NCBI RefSeq assembly: GCF_019279795.1 | Contig: NC_056732.1 | Location: forward strand, 1,073,688,540 to 1,073,752,539 | Length of the DNA: 64,000 nt | Direction: 5' to 3' | Source of the DNA: Protopterus annectens | Lineage: Eukaryota > Chordata > Ceratodontiformes > Protopteridae | Part shown: positions 45,446 to 58,289 of the stretch, piece after piece | Position numbering within the stretch: position 1 is the stretch's first letter | Layout of the letters: every line of letters begins with the position of its first letter | Translations under genes and position numbers: made by a program | Notes under the pieces: model-generated | Told to the model about the DNA's origin: nothing | Databases searched by the model: none | Seen by the model: the letters and a program-made list of their open reading frames with translations, nothing else

Positions 45446-46330
45446 TACCATGTGTCCCATCATGATTGCCTACTTTGAGCTGCCTGCACTTCGCCGAACA
45501 ACGCATTCGGCCTCTGCCTTGCACAGGATGTTTGCAGATTGCCTTTTTGGAATTTCAGCATTTTTTTGCAGCAGTATGTTTGCTGGTGTTTTGTGGTGCG
45601 AAACCTAGAAGGCTATGATTGGGTCTCCGATTGTAACTATGCTCTTATGTGTTTGAGGCATGAATGCCAAGAAATTCAGCTTGAGATCATAACTCTTTGT
45701 AGTGCATGGAGTCTTACCTACTCCATAAACTATCAATTACAAAAGAAAAAAAAAGCCCAATGTGTTTACCAGCTTTGAAAACTAGTAAAGCGCTTATCAA
45801 GTACTGTCCCATAGACAGCAACTAAGGAAATAGGAACAGTTTTGTTACTTACAGACTAATGTTTGTAAACTTCGGTGTACATGGGAGGACAGATGCTCAG
45901 AGACAGAAGGAACGTCTCTTCAGTTATACCCAACCACAGCACTTATGGGGTGTGTAACAATATGTTACACATGTTTGAAAGCACTGTGATGATCAGGTCT
46001 CACCCTGCAGTAGCGCCTAACAGTTTATCTTTTTTCTGATTTTGGAGGTTAATTATGGTGCTGCATGCACTACAATGTTTTTCATACTGCCGGTTAATTG
46101 CTAGTCAAGACAGCGTGGATCACATTTTCATACCCCAGGCAACTGAGTAGTAAGGGAGCTTCCCTATCTGTTGCATGTCATGCGATGCATAGCATTTGAA
46201 TTTGTATAGTCTGTTTTCAAGTTAAATGAAATGATTGCAGTTTTCTGAAAAGAATTGCTTGTTTTGTTGGGAGGGCTGATACCTCTCAACTATCCAGATT
46301 TTGCAGAATGTTCAATTTTTTTGTCTCATT
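45446..46330. other. Unrecognised region
   Basis: No gene or repeat family recognised. A 79-aa frame at 45539-45778 has no feature I can interpret. Confidence 0.45.
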
Positions 46331-46334
46331 TTTG

Positions 46335-47040
46335 GTCTGGCCCTCATTTGACCATCATGTGGCGGCAGTGGTCAGAAAAGCCTTTTACTTGGTTCCTCTC
46401 ATAAGTAAAAGAGATTGCATCCAGAAAAAAGGAGGTTATTATCTCTGTACTCCTCCCTCAGTATGCCTATAATTGAGTATAATGCCCAGTTTGATATGTA
46501 TCTCTCCAAACACCTGCAGCAACTGGAAAGGCCACAGGAAATACCTCTCAAAGAGAATCCATGGCTTCCAACACCTCTTCTGTGCGGACAGGCTCAAATC
46601 ACTGTCACTCTACTCTGTATCATACAGATTGCTCAGAGGTGATCTGTGTCTTGCCTACAAGACAATGTTGGACCCTGCTCTACTAGAGATGCACCTTATC
46701 CATAAGTCTAACTCCTCACGCATTACCCACTCGATAGGCCTAAATCTAAGATGTGACATCAACAAACCTGCTGGAGAGACAGGTTTGTGTCCCAGAGGCT
46801 GCCCTGTCTCGGAATGAACTTCTCATACACATCAGAGTACGTTGCTGATCCTGTTCGAGTGCAACCTTGATGAGTGGATGGGAAACCACTAATTTGTCCC
46901 AGGGATTCCACCATTGTCCCTCATTGATGGGGGCGGCAGGTGCTGACTGAGGTTTCTTTTTTTGGGGATAAACTCTTGGCTAGGCTTATAAGGGCCCCAG
47001 GGCCATTGGCCTAGTAACCTCCTATGATCCTGTAAAATTT
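46335..47040 (+). mobile_element. CR1-like LINE, 3' fragment
   Basis: The + strand matches the 3' third of the copy at 26.56-28.5 kb: FDHHVAAVVRKAFYLVPLISK, then KYLSKRIHGFQHLFCADRL, LYSVSYRLLRGDLCLAYKT and a CNLDEWMG end. The 3' UTR block GGCTAGGCTTATAAGGGCCC ... GGCCTAGTAACC follows. Two frames are needed (46415-46642 and 46473-46817), so it is decayed. Confidence 0.8.
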
Positions 47041-49225
47041 GTGGTTTCCTGGCAAATCAATGAGGCTTGAAGTCATTAAATGATCATATAGATTTGAGTT
47101 TCAGACTTTATATCCTGCAGAAAATGTATGCTAACATAAAACCTATCATTCTAGAAATATTCTAAGTTTATAACAGTAATACTTAAATTCTGTCCCATTT
47201 TTGGGCCCTTGTCCCCTCCCCCACATTATTTTAGGCTTTCTCCAGATTTATCTGCGCTAACAAGTTGAGATGTACAGCTGAAACCCATTTTGTTTCACTT
47301 GAGTGAAATTATGAACTGAAATGGGCAGAATTTAGTCTTGAGCTTTTTCTGTCTGTAGAGAATGCTAATTTACTAAAAAACAAATAGAAGTACCCTCTAT
47401 GGCTCTTAACTGAATAGGTTTATGTAATGGTTATGGTCTTAACCTCACAGGTACAAGGTGCATGGTTTGATTCTAACGTCTGGTTATTGACTAGGCGTAT
47501 AATAGTCTGCAGACTGATAGCCTACTGTTTACCCATGAAAATTATAAACTTAGCTATGAATATGTATAGTATTATATGAGGGTTGACCACATACACATTT
47601 TAATAAAGGAGAGGCCCTTAGAGGAAAGTAAAAATGTCTGCACACACAAGACTGTGTGTGTGTGTGTGTGGGGGGGGGGGGGTCTAGGGTTTGGAAATAA
47701 TTATTTGGATCAAGCAAGTGACTAAACTCTTATGAGCCAAGCACTGCGGTTATGTTTATATTGTAATTGCTGTGCATAGGGATGAAAATATTTTGCTTAT
47801 AATTACAGTGGTACCCATGATCATGTATCATTTGGCTATAGTAGTGTAGGAGCAACACCAGTTTGTGGTATTTGAAGTAGCAGAGCACAAGTCATGGGAT
47901 GCAGACTGTGAGTGCCTGCTCCTGTCCTAAGTGTAGGTTATGCAACTGCATCCATTGTGACTTGTTAGAGACAACTGCAGCACTTCCCATGATCACTTTA
48001 CTACAAAACCAAACATGTATTTTACTCCTTTTCATATTTTGTGTGCAGATGCCTGCAGCCTCCTCTTTTCTGTTAGTTGTATACTAGTACAAACTGTAAG
48101 TGAATCGTTAAATTAGTTAATTGTGGTGTTGCATTTCCTGGGACATATTGAGAACATGGCACTTAAGGCAGACAGAGAAGTTGAAATGCTATGTTTTAAT
48201 TATGACCTTCGGTAGTTCCCTTGAAGATGAATGTGTAATGTATGGTTCCTGTTACAAAGTGATGATGGGTGTGGAAGACTGTGCATATTTGGAGTGAAGT
48301 TGCAGAACTCTGCTCTGAACTTTCTTTTTTATTTTTGTAAATGTTGGTGGTTCACTCATGCATTTGTGGGATTGGGAATTTGTAACATTCACTCAATAAG
48401 TTTTCATTTGTAATAGCTGGTTGGAGTAACATGTATTAGAGAAGTATAACCTGAACAGTGGTAAGTAATCTGTGGAACACAGGTGTCAGCCTTCTTGATA
48501 ATTTGGCCAGGTCTCCCCCAGTGTAGAAGTGTGTAGGGATCTCACTGGATCCTGTATAGTGTTTTCCAGCTACATCAAGACCCACCACACTGTTGAGCTG
48601 GTGTTTCACATAGGAACATAGAGGCATACAAGAGCAATACTAGGCAAGCAATAATGAGGACCATAAGATGCCTAGCCATGTGTACCTTTACATACACTAA
48701 TTTAACAGTTCTCTATCCCTTTGTCACTGTTTGATATAAAGTTTAGTTGTGCATTGATAACTGTTTAGGTCAGGTAGGCAACTAGCACACTGTGCAGTCA
48801 AATGATGGTAGTTCATGCTGTAGGTCTTATGGTATGTGACTAGAAACAAGAGATTAATTTTCAAGAGTTAGGTTTCCTAAGAAATATTAACTGAAGGTAG
48901 TGCAAAGTTGGAGATTTTAGATCACTTCCTTGGCCTGTTTAAACTTTAGCTGTCTAGATGCATTTGTAGGTGTTAGGAATATATGGTTCTGATCTCATAA
49001 TGATCATAAGACTAAGTTTTACTTAGTTGGGTCAATTTAAGTAATTTTTTGTGAGTTTTGTGCGTGTGGTACAGTATGTAGATTATTTATTTGCATTGTA
49101 GTGAATGGCCATTCTGTTTGTTTTTTTTATTTTATTTTTGTTTGCTTTTTAAAGTTATATTATGTATATAGGTTTAGGGAGTTGCTTTAGGTATATTAGG
49201 ATGGTTGTGGTGTGCTGATGTCTCA
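47041..49225. other. Unrecognised region with a (TG)n(G)n microsatellite
   Basis: No gene recognised. (TG)n followed by a G run lies at about 47655-47682. About 48609-48683 resembles 20777-20850 (AGGAACATAG, CAATACTAGGCAAG, ACCATAAGATGCCTAGCC), suggesting an uncharacterised dispersed repeat. Confidence 0.5.
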
Positions 49226-49226
49226 G

Positions 49227-49565
49227 TTAAGTGTGGTGCAGTGCATAAACTTTAGTATTTGTGAGCTGTTTCCCTCCATGCCTGGAAACCATCAATTCCC
49301 TCTCCTTTTGGTCTTTAACCCATTCTTCTCCCCATTGCTTGAGGAGTCCCTCTCGCATAGGTGAAAGCTGACCTCCTTTTACTCTGAACATTCTACCTGT
49401 AAAGTAGTTTTTAAACCAAGTGTTAATTTCATTGAAAAATCTACAGTCTTTTGGCTTCTGAAGAACAATAGTGTGGTCCACTGCCTCAGTTGCACATTTC
49501 ATGTCAAAGAAAATAGTACCAGTTAGTAGTCAGTTGCCTCTGTTCTCATATATATGATTAGTAAG
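49227..49565 (-). mobile_element. LINE RT remnant (antisense), downstream half of a split element
   Basis: The - strand encodes LLTGTIFFDMKCATEAVDHTIVLQ and INTWFKNYFTGRMFRVKG. These fit an L2/CR1-type RT: LDLSKAFDTVDHxILLxKL, then WFKSYLTGRxxxV. The upstream RT block of the same strand appears at 50660-51200, beyond a + strand L2-like insertion, so the two probably belonged to one element. Confidence 0.62.
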
Positions 49566-49567
49566 AC

Positions 49568-50657
49568 CGTATAAGTCTGCAGACTCTATCCCAAAATGCT
49601 TTTAATACTGTTGAAAATTGGCTCTGTAATTGATATTTCCTATTAAATCCTAACAAAACTACTGCTTTCCCCCCCACTTGTAAAGCCTCCGCTCCAACCT
49701 ATACTATAAAATCTAGCAATGGCACTGTCATTGTCCCAGATCCCTGTACCAAGCTCTTAGGTGTAACAGTTGATAATAACCTCAAGTTTGATATGCATAT
49801 TAATCAAACTATTAAAAAAGTCAATAAAAAACTTGGCTCACTATACAAGATCAAACCATTCCTCATTCCACTAGCTAGGACGGTAATTGCCCATACACAT
49901 CTACTTTCCATCCTCTTTATGCATCCCCTCTCTTTACAAACTTGAGTAAGTCTGACCTTAAACTCTGTAGCTGCTTTAATCATATTGCTAGATTTGCCAC
50001 TGGAGCAGCATACAGAACACACCACTGTCTGAACATAAAGAATCTAGGGTGGCTAGAATTGCCTATCTAACTTCAGTACAATCAGCTAATAGTAGCACAT
50101 AAAATTCTCTACCATCCTGAAAACACACCCGTACTTACAAAAATTATCAATCCTTACAGCAACCTCAAGACCCTTGCCTCATCCAACAAATTACTAGTCC
50201 AAACCCTCAAAAGCAACAACTCATCTGGAGACTCTTTATATGCCACCTCTGTTGGCAAAATGTGGAACTCACTTCCTGCTGAGCTTACTTCAGAACCCAT
50301 TCTAACCCAATTCAAAATAAATCTAAAACAGTACTTTAAAAGGCAATGGCTATGTCCTTGCTCTAATCCTGACTAACTCTGGCAATATAAACGTGTGCTA
50401 AAGAGGTCTTTTGGCCACCCCTGCATTGTTTCCTAATTGTTACTCTATAACAAATCAGATTATATGACAGAATGAATAACTTTTAGCCTATGTATTGTAT
50501 TTGTATCATTGTATTTGTAACAGTGCTTTAACTTGTTTAATGTTAACAGTTTTTCTGTATGTATGGAGCTTTTCTCCCTGGGCCTCCGCTGAAAATGGAC
50601 AGGTATCCAGTCGGACTATCCCAGTCAACAAATGTAAAATAAAATAAATATAAAATC
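49568..50657 (+). mobile_element. L2-like LINE, 5'-truncated, inserted in the antisense LINE
   Basis: The + strand gives NTVENWLCN, LLNPNKTTAF, CTKLLGVTVDNNLKFDMHINQTIKK (about 49750-49820) and SLYATSVGKMWNSLPAEL-like C-terminal text (about 50235-50285). The 3' end is the shared block CTTTTCTCCCTGGGCCTCCG, ending AAAATAAAATAAATATAAAAT at about 50657. Frames are interrupted. It starts within the RT C-terminal region, so it is strongly 5'-truncated. Confidence 0.75.
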
Positions 50658-50659
50658 CT

Positions 50660-51200
50660 GATTGTACTGTTGTTAGGGTGGAACTTATGCTACCTAGCAA
50701 TAAAATTATCATACTTGCTGACATGGTCCAAAATTTGGTTGAAGATTGTTCTTTGAGAACTTCTGCATTTGGGCAAAGGTTGGCAGTTGGTCTAAAGTCT
50801 GAGGCAGATGATGGTGATGGAATGTTGGGAAGTGAGATGATGAGGGTGTGTTTGAAGTTATTAACTGCACTAGTAATGAGAGAGAGAGAGAGAGAGATTG
50901 TAAGTAAAGGCAAGAGGCTACCTAGCATTTGACTACCTGACCTCCAAAGCTTTGAATATGTAGTGTGCAAGTTGTGTATGAAACTGCAGTCCTTCTTGTC
51001 TAATAGTTTGGAGAATTGTTGATTGGCATTCTTCTTAAAATAGAAAGGGAGATACTGAAGGTATTTTTGGAGCAGGGAACACTGTGGAGCTTGTGACAGA
51101 TTATGAAACTGAAGCTGGTTTACATAGGGAAGGGTTTCGACAAATTGATTTTGTTGAGGAGCTCTTCGGAGAGAAGTTTGGTAGCTGCCATATTTTGGAA
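50660..51200 (-). mobile_element. LINE RT remnant (antisense), upstream half of a split element
   Basis: The - strand frame 50506-50970 contains FKHTLIISLPNIPSPSSASDFRPTANLCPNAE, which fits the PSxxSDxRPIxxLPxxSKxxE block of L2/CR1 RT; about 20 residues are recognisable in a row. Upstream (about 50940-51050) is a linker-like KNANQQFSKLLDKKDCSF. It should join to 49227-49565 if the + strand L2-like insertion is removed. Confidence 0.6.
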
Positions 51201-52040
51201 TAATTTGTTTGTAGCAGTACTTTTTACAGCTTCACACAAATGCTTTGGTTGTCCCACTTTGGACTGATGCAGGTTTCCCAGATATGTTACCTTTGCTGTG
51301 TTATCATATATTCTGGCCTATTTTCTGTCTTTCTGGAATAAGGTATAGTGATTATGATTGCATGGACCAACTTTGCAGGTTTTCTATGCATTATTACTTG
51401 TTTTAGTCTTGTTTTTGAACTCTTTATTAAGCCAGGGTGTAAAGTTGCCTTTTGTTCTGACTTTATGTGGGTAAAGTCTTTCCTGGGTATGGTTGAGCAT
51501 GCATGCCGTTCTGACTTGCTAGATGAGAACTTTTAATCTTGGTCATTAAAAAAAAAAAAAAAAAGCCCAGCAAACCATTTTTAAAGTCTTTTTCTCATGT
51601 CGTGAATGAGGCAGGTACACACAGTGGGGCCATTCTGTCTAAAGTGCAGGTTTAACTGCGTCTGTAACGGGGACGATTGGGTTATTAAAAGCATCAGCCT
51701 TTTCGGTAACCTGCATGCAATGTGCCTGATTTAAACAGAAGTGGAAGTAAAAGCTGATGGTTCTGAGGTTCAGCAAGACAATTTCATCTTCAGAGTAGTT
51801 AACATGCTAGGAATTTCAGAGTTAGGACATGAATTTCATTTTGTTAAAAAAGTTAAAGCTAACATTTTTCCAACTGAAGCATCTACACACTGATTGGCAA
51901 TGGCACTGGTATGCTTTGTGTTTAAAAAAAGTCATGCTTAAGGCAGGTTTAAGTTGGGTCAGTTGAGCTGACTAACCCAAAATATTTGATTTTTTGCCAT
52001 GTGGTAGAAGATCCAAGTACTTCAAAGATGACTGCCTTTG
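51201..52040. other. Unrecognised region
   Basis: Nothing recognised apart from a poly-A run at about 51547-51563. Confidence 0.45.
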
Positions 52041-52044
52041 TCTG

Positions 52045-52283
52045 TTGGGCTTTATTCTTGTTGTATCTTTCGGCTTTTCCCGGTTAGGGGTTGCCACAGC
52101 GGAACTCCAGTCCGCTAATGATTGGCAGTAGATTTTTACGTACCGAGTTGCCAGCCCTGATGCACAACCTTCAACGAAGGTACGCCCATTCACGCATGTC
52201 TCCACACAGAAGACGCTTTAGCTGAGAATCAAACAGGACGTCTTACTGTGAGGCGACAACGCTACTGCAGCACCACCACCGAA
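52045..52283 (-). repeat. tRNA-derived SINE, V-SINE/DANA-like
   Basis: On the - strand the head is tRNA-like: GGTGGTGCTGCAGTAGCGTTGTCGCCTCACAG, with a degenerate B box GTTTGATTC (about 52225-52234). A CTGTGTGGAGACATGCGTG segment follows. The 3' part, TACGTAAAAATCTACTG ... TTCCGCTGTGGCAACCCCTAACCGGG ... AGCCGAAAGA, resembles the tail of the zebrafish DANA family, a V-SINE. The length of about 240 bp suggests an internal deletion. Family assignment is from memory of the consensus. Confidence 0.7.
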
Positions 52284-52519
52284 AGAAAATTAATTAAATG
52301 ATAAATATTGAAGTGTTAGTTCATGAAGTACAACCCTTATTTTATTTGCAATGCATTGGGCTTCTTAGGAAAAAGTGATATTAAAATTACATAAGAAGTT
52401 TAACAGCTCCATTTTCAGAATGAAAAGGTAATGGAAATTAAAATTACTAAAGAAATGTATTCATTCGGTTTTCTAAATGAAAAGCTAATGGGGTTAGCTA
52501 ATAGCAACATGGAAATTAT

Positions 52520-53893
52520 GTCTAGCAGTATCTCATTTTTAAACAAATTTTTATTAATTTTAAAGCAAATATTGTACAAAATGATTTAAAGATAAATAGG
52601 ACAAAAACATAACTATTTACAGATGTCTACAACAAAATCAAACATAGAAAACTAAATCATTAGAATTTATCAAGTAAATCACTTAATTTTGACCAAAATC
52701 TGAACTGGTGATTAATATTCAAAGTTCTCATTTTTGCAGTTGACAATTCTTTTTTACAGACCTTTTTTGCTAAATTAAGGAATTCAGTAAAAGAAAGTTT
52801 TACATTTGTAATTTTTTGTGATTGCTTTTCTTGCTGTAACTAAAATGGACCAAAGGAGAGGCACCGGCACCCTAGGATTGGAGCATTAAATAAAATCAAG
52901 GAGTTAGAAATGTTATAATTATCTGTCCACAAAGCTTGAGCAAAATAAATTCAATCCAAAAAGGAATTACCATTTTACAATCCAATATCATATAAAACCA
53001 ATCTATGTTAAAGACTTCATTACACCGCCAACAATTAATTTCCCCATAGTTGTATATTAAAACCGCTTTATGTGGAGTTAAAAAAAAAAAAAAGTGAAGA
53101 AATCTCCATGTACATATTTTCCAATAAAGGGAAGTAGGTTTTCCCACAGATTTAAGAATTAAGCATTTATCGTCATCAGAAATGGCCTTCTCATTAATCT
53201 TAGTTGAGTAATTCCAAAATAATGAATTTGTGGAACCAAACACTTCTCTTATTATTTTATAAATTGTTTATATATATGATTTATTCTTATTTGAGTTACT
53301 ATTGATTCTGAAAAAAAGCTCTTGTATCTTTGGAATATGTTTTGTGTGAATGTCCATGGAGATTTTGATTTTATCACTAACATATTTTTACAAGATTGTA
53401 TAGCCAATTATTATTTTCTAAATAATGTCTTGCAAGAAAATAATCTGCATTTTGTGATTTATTTCTGATTAAGAATTGTTGCCAAAAGATTAAATTTGCA
53501 TCTCTGAGGTCTAGCATTTTGTTTATATTGTTTCCAAACAACCTGCAGTATTTGATAATGGGAACAATAAAAAAACAAATATTTAACTATATAATTAGAA
53601 TTTATTAATCTTTTAAAATTTATAATGATAAAATCCATGAAGGGAGAGGAATGGTATTTTTTCTTTTTATTTAACAGAAATTTTTCAAGATCCAGTAAAA
53701 TCTATTCTTTCCAAATTTAGAGAGAGGTCTACAACATAGCTGTTATTATTTATTAATCTTTCATGAATGGATTTCCAAGTTGATTGGTAAGAGGAATTTA
53801 ACTATAGAGATATTAAATTGAGAATTATGGATTTGGCGTATAATTCAACATTTGGAAAACGTACTCCCTCTTCTTGCCAACATTTAACATGAC
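52520..53893 (-). mobile_element. L1-like LINE (antisense), 3' segment of ORF2
   Basis: The - strand carries the end of an L1/Tx1-type ORF2. It has WQEEGVRFPNVELYAKSIILN (about 53820-53885), a C-terminal Cys motif INCWRCNEVFNIDWFYMILDC (about 52960-53040) and FTEFLNLAKKVCKKEL near 52780. It then ends with tandem stops near 52665. Its RT half lies at 57360-59150, beyond the inserted + strand element. Many stops. Confidence 0.72.
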
Positions 53894-53894
53894 A

Positions 53895-56800
53895 ATCAAA
53901 GGATGTTTGTTCTTGGTTTATTGGGAAACAAGAGAAATTTAAGAAGAATAGAATTTAATTTCTTTTCGGCTGACCCATGTGTTTCTACCCAAGCACGACA
54001 ATTATCGGACCACTCAAAGATCACATTAACACTAAACAATAATAATATGAGTAATAGGAGACTTCGAGGATACAATTGGTCTTTAAATCCATATTTACTG
54101 AGGAAAGATGACATGTTGAAAGAAGTTAAAGAGACACAAACAGTTACTCCATAACCTCCTCAAAAACAGACACCCTGTTGATATAGAATGGGCTACAACT
54201 AAAGCCCAAATAAGAGGGACTTTTCTTCAGAAAGCTACTTACTATAAAAAAATGCAAAATAAAGAACTACAAGAATTGGAAACCAAAATTAAGTCACTAG
54301 ACCAGGAGTTAATGATGAACTACAATAAACAAACAGAAATAGACTTATTAAAGTGTCAAAAAGAATTGTTTTTATTACATAATAGTAAACTATCATTTTA
54401 TGAACAGAGAAATCTAGTAAAATACGCGAATCATATTCAGACTCCCTCAAAAGCACTTGCACGTATTATTAACCAAACGAAATCAACACTATTAATATCA
54501 GAAATAGATTATAATAATAGAACATATACTAATAAGGCAGACATCATGAATACTTTTGAAACAATATTCAGTCAGGTTTATGGTGATCAGTAGACACTTT
54601 TACCAGATAAAGTTAGGAAAGATTTCTTACAGAAGATCACATTCCCGAGTATTGATAATGAGTTCCATAGGGATTTAATTAAACCGATTTCAGCGGGGGA
54701 GGTAACAGAGATAATTAAGAAGCTGAAACCACATAAAGCCCCAGGGCCGGATGGATTGACCTCTGAATTTTACAAAACTTTTAGCGAGATTCTGAGTAGA
54801 ATACTGTCACAGACATTTAATTATATAATCCAAAATAAAATGAATGATCCCCACTTTAATGCTTCAAAGGCAATTTTGATACCGAAAGAAAAAAGTGATT
54901 CTAAAAACCTAGATAACTACAGACCCATTTCACTCTTGAATATAGACATGAAAATTATGACATCCATCCTGGCAAATAGACTGAAAAGGGTCACAAATCT
55001 AATAGTATCAGAGGAACAGGCGGGGTTTATGGATGGGAGACAGACCACTGATAATACATTAATGCTTCACACATTAATTTCCTACGCCAAGCACAAAAAT
55101 CTCAATATTTATGCACTTATAATTGACGCACAGAAAGCATTTGACAGGGTTAACTTGGTATATCTGTTTGATATGCTATCATACTTTAATATACCTCAGG
55201 ATTTTATTTTAACATTAAGGAAAATATATAATAACGCATATACAAATCTGTTTATCAACCAAGAATGCTCTAAAAGAATACAAATTAAAAATGGTACCAG
55301 ACAAGGGTGCCCACTATCTCCTATTTTATTTAATCTTTATTTGGAACCATTATTTTTACACCTTAAACAAAATGTATTTTACAATCCCCCAACATTATAT
55401 GGTATGAAGATAAATATGGTTGCTTTCGCAGATGATTTAAACATCTACTGTACCACACCTGTGTCAGATACCGAGAAAATATTAAAAGCAGTAGAAGACT
55501 TTGAGAAAATTTCTAATTATAAACTTAATTTTAAGAAATCCAAAATATTCCCATTAAAGACACCTACACCTTTTTCATTGTTACCATTGATAGGACAGGT
55601 AATGATGGAAGAAAGAACAAAATATCTAGGTATTGTATTTTCAACCGATAATAGAGATTTTTTTATAAATAATGTTAAGTCAACTTGGGATCAGATAACA
55701 TTGGACTTGAAAAGATGGAGTAAACTGAAATTACCAATGATGGCAAGAACTGCGATTATCAAAATGAATGTTCTTCCCAGAATACTATATATACTTAGAG
55801 CTACACAACTCAGAATCACGAGGAAATTTTTTAAACAGCTTCATATAGGACTAGGAAGATTTCTTTGGGAACCTAGGAAAACGAGGATAACATATGAAAA
55901 ACTGATGGCTCCAAAGAATAGGGGAGGTCTAGATGTACCGGATTTCGAAACTTATTACTTGGTAATTAATGCTAACAGAATTTTAAGGGCGATTCATTTT
56001 GATAGAGGTACTTTGAAATGGGCGCCCAAATGGTTGGTCTTAACTTATAGACATGTAACTGGAGTGGGAATTAACTGTAAAGCTTTACCCTTTTTGAATA
56101 GGGCAACACTCATTAAATATGACTTAATGGAACATATTAAAACCTATGTAACTTCAATTCAAAATCTTTTTACTTCATTAAACCTACTAAAATATATGAT
56201 GGTGTTTCAACTACTCCACAAGAACCCAAATTTAGTAATAGGGAATAAATTGATAGACTTACAGAAATTCCCTCTAATAAAGGATCTAATCATATGGGAT
56301 TTCTACCCCTTGCTTGGGATATCAGTTCACGATATTTTAAAAGAGAAAAGTCTTCCTATTTCCTATCTAATTATCATGAGACAATTAAAAGATCTGGCTA
56401 TAAATTATTTCAATAACCTTGAATTTAAAGAAGAGGAATTAAATATATGTCGTAATTTGTGGGATGCTCTGATACAAGACAAAAAATATATAACTACCTC
56501 ATATAAACTGATAAAAGAGATCAAACATAATAAACATATTCTCTTATCAAATTACTGGAGGGAAAAATTAATATTAGTTGATGACAGCAAGATCTTGGAA
56601 GCATTAAATCTAACATTAAAGTTAGTATCCCTTCAAAAATTACTATTTACACAATTGATGATATTTAACAATGCCTACTATACCCGTCTTACTCTTCATA
56701 AATTTGACTCAAAGAAATCGCCTAGTTGTCCATACTGCACAGACCAGACAACTGACTTGTTTCACATGTTTTGGAGTTGCAAATGCATTTTTAAACTTTG

Positions 56801-57350
56801 GAATTCGTTAAAACTACAGTTACAGAAAATGGGCTACCAACACTCAACACTCTCTTGGGAATTTATGATCCTACATATTCCCCCAGATAACTTAGATAAA
56901 TCAAAAAAGATCATAATCATGAATATTTGTTTATTAATGAAACTATACATAGCTTCAAACTGGTTGAACCCGACCCAGACATCTTGGGAAAATTTTAGAA
57001 CATTAGCTATAAGACACATATTAGCACACAAATTGTTAATCAATGACCATAAGAAAAGCATACATAATGTTAAAATATGGGAGCAAATCTTTAATATTGT
57101 GTTGGCCTAGGGGTTCTTATCCACTGTTACTCAGGATATATATTTATAACACAGATTCAATCTTAGATTAGATATAGGTTATAATAATAATATAGACTGA
57201 TGTTTTTTTTTATGATGCACTTCCTTCTTAATATTTTGTGTTAATATACAATGTTTGTGTAACTTTTGGAAGCAATCATGTACATATTGTATATATATTG
57301 TAGTCTGTAGTTATGTAATTGGAAAATAATAAAAGATGGATTATTGAAAA
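53895..57350 (+). mobile_element. L1/Tx1-like LINE inserted in the antisense L1-like LINE
   Basis: It starts inside the endonuclease C-terminus (ADPCVSTQARQLSDHSKITL, 53903-54154), so it is 5'-truncated. It runs through a nearly open ORF2 to a short 3' UTR with AATAAAAGATGG and a final A run near 57347. It is the youngest-looking LINE in the window by ORF preservation. Its flanks are two halves of one antisense L1-like element. Confidence 0.85.
54252..57110 (+). pseudogene. L1/Tx1-like ORF2 (reverse transcriptase), one internal stop
   Basis: One phase is open from 54252 to 57110 except for a TAG at 54591-54593. RT landmarks are KAPGPDGLTSEFYK, NYRPISLLNIDMKI, EEQAGFMDGRQT, LIIDAQKAFDRVN (A), GTRQGCPLSPILFNLYLEPL (B) and VAFADDLNIYC (FADD, C). 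Farther on are KYLGIVFSTD and the C-terminal Cys/His motif CPYCTDQTTDLFHMFWSC (about 56725-56780). The endonuclease fragment upstream is in another frame. ORF2 proteins nick DNA and prime cDNA synthesis on it; here the endonuclease is mostly missing. Confidence 0.85.
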
Positions 57351-58289
57351 AAAGAATTTAATTAATTAATGATTGTAGATAGAAAAGTATTTTTGGTATT
57401 ATCGTTTTTATTAAAGTACATTTATCTTTCATTGTAAAAAAAGTTTCAGTTAATAAGTATTTTAGTTGTAGTGTCAATTGAATTACTGTAATTTACTGCT
57501 AATGAGTCTTTTACAGTAGATTTCATTATAATTCCAAAATAATTAATTTGCGAATTGCCTCAAAGAAGTTTTATAGTTTCTTAAATAATTAACTTTTTAT
57601 TAAGTAAAGTTTCTGTTTTATCAGGGTTAAACATTGAAACCTGAGGTTTATTCAAAGTAATTAATAGACTTAAATGTTCTAGTTAAGCATCAGCATCATC
57701 ACTCGTTATTAAAATGTCATCTGGAAATAACCAAATTTTACAGGAATATCTTGCATCTATTGAAAATCTCTGAATTTTGCTATTGGATCTAATAAACTTT
57801 GCAAAAGGTTCAATTGCTAGACCAAATAATAGAGGTGATAAGGGACAACCCTGTTTTGTACATTTTAATATTTTGAAAGAGCTAGAAAGAAAAAAGCCAA
57901 TTTTAATAAAAAAAATAGAATGAGTTACTATATCAATTAGTTATAAGAGTTATAAAATTTAGGGAAAATTCATATTGTTTAAGTGCTTTGAACAAATAAT
58001 TCTAGCTAATAGAGTCAAAAGCCTTAATTCTGTCGAGACTTATTATAGCTTAATTATGTTATTCTGAATATTTCTATATAGTCTAAAACTAGTCTGATCC
58101 TGGCATAATAACGTTCAGTCTTTTTGCAAGATTAGACCTAAATATGTTATAATCAACATTTAATAATGAAATAAAATCGTAAAAAGAACATAAGTTAGAA
58201 TCTTTATTTGGTTTCACGATAGGAGATATGGGGGAATATTTCCAGGAGGGGGGATTGCTGACAAATGGTAAAAAAACTCATAAAAGGAC

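Noticed and set aside
50506-50970. 154-aa - strand frame as a possible host gene
   Set aside because: Its middle matches the SDxRPI block of a LINE RT and its C-terminal part runs into the L2-like 3' end of an inserted element.
52520-57350. L1 twin-priming inversion as an explanation for head-to-head L1-like pieces
   Set aside because: Both pieces contain the same C-terminal Cys motif region, and the antisense element continues at 57360-59150, so two separate insertions fit better.
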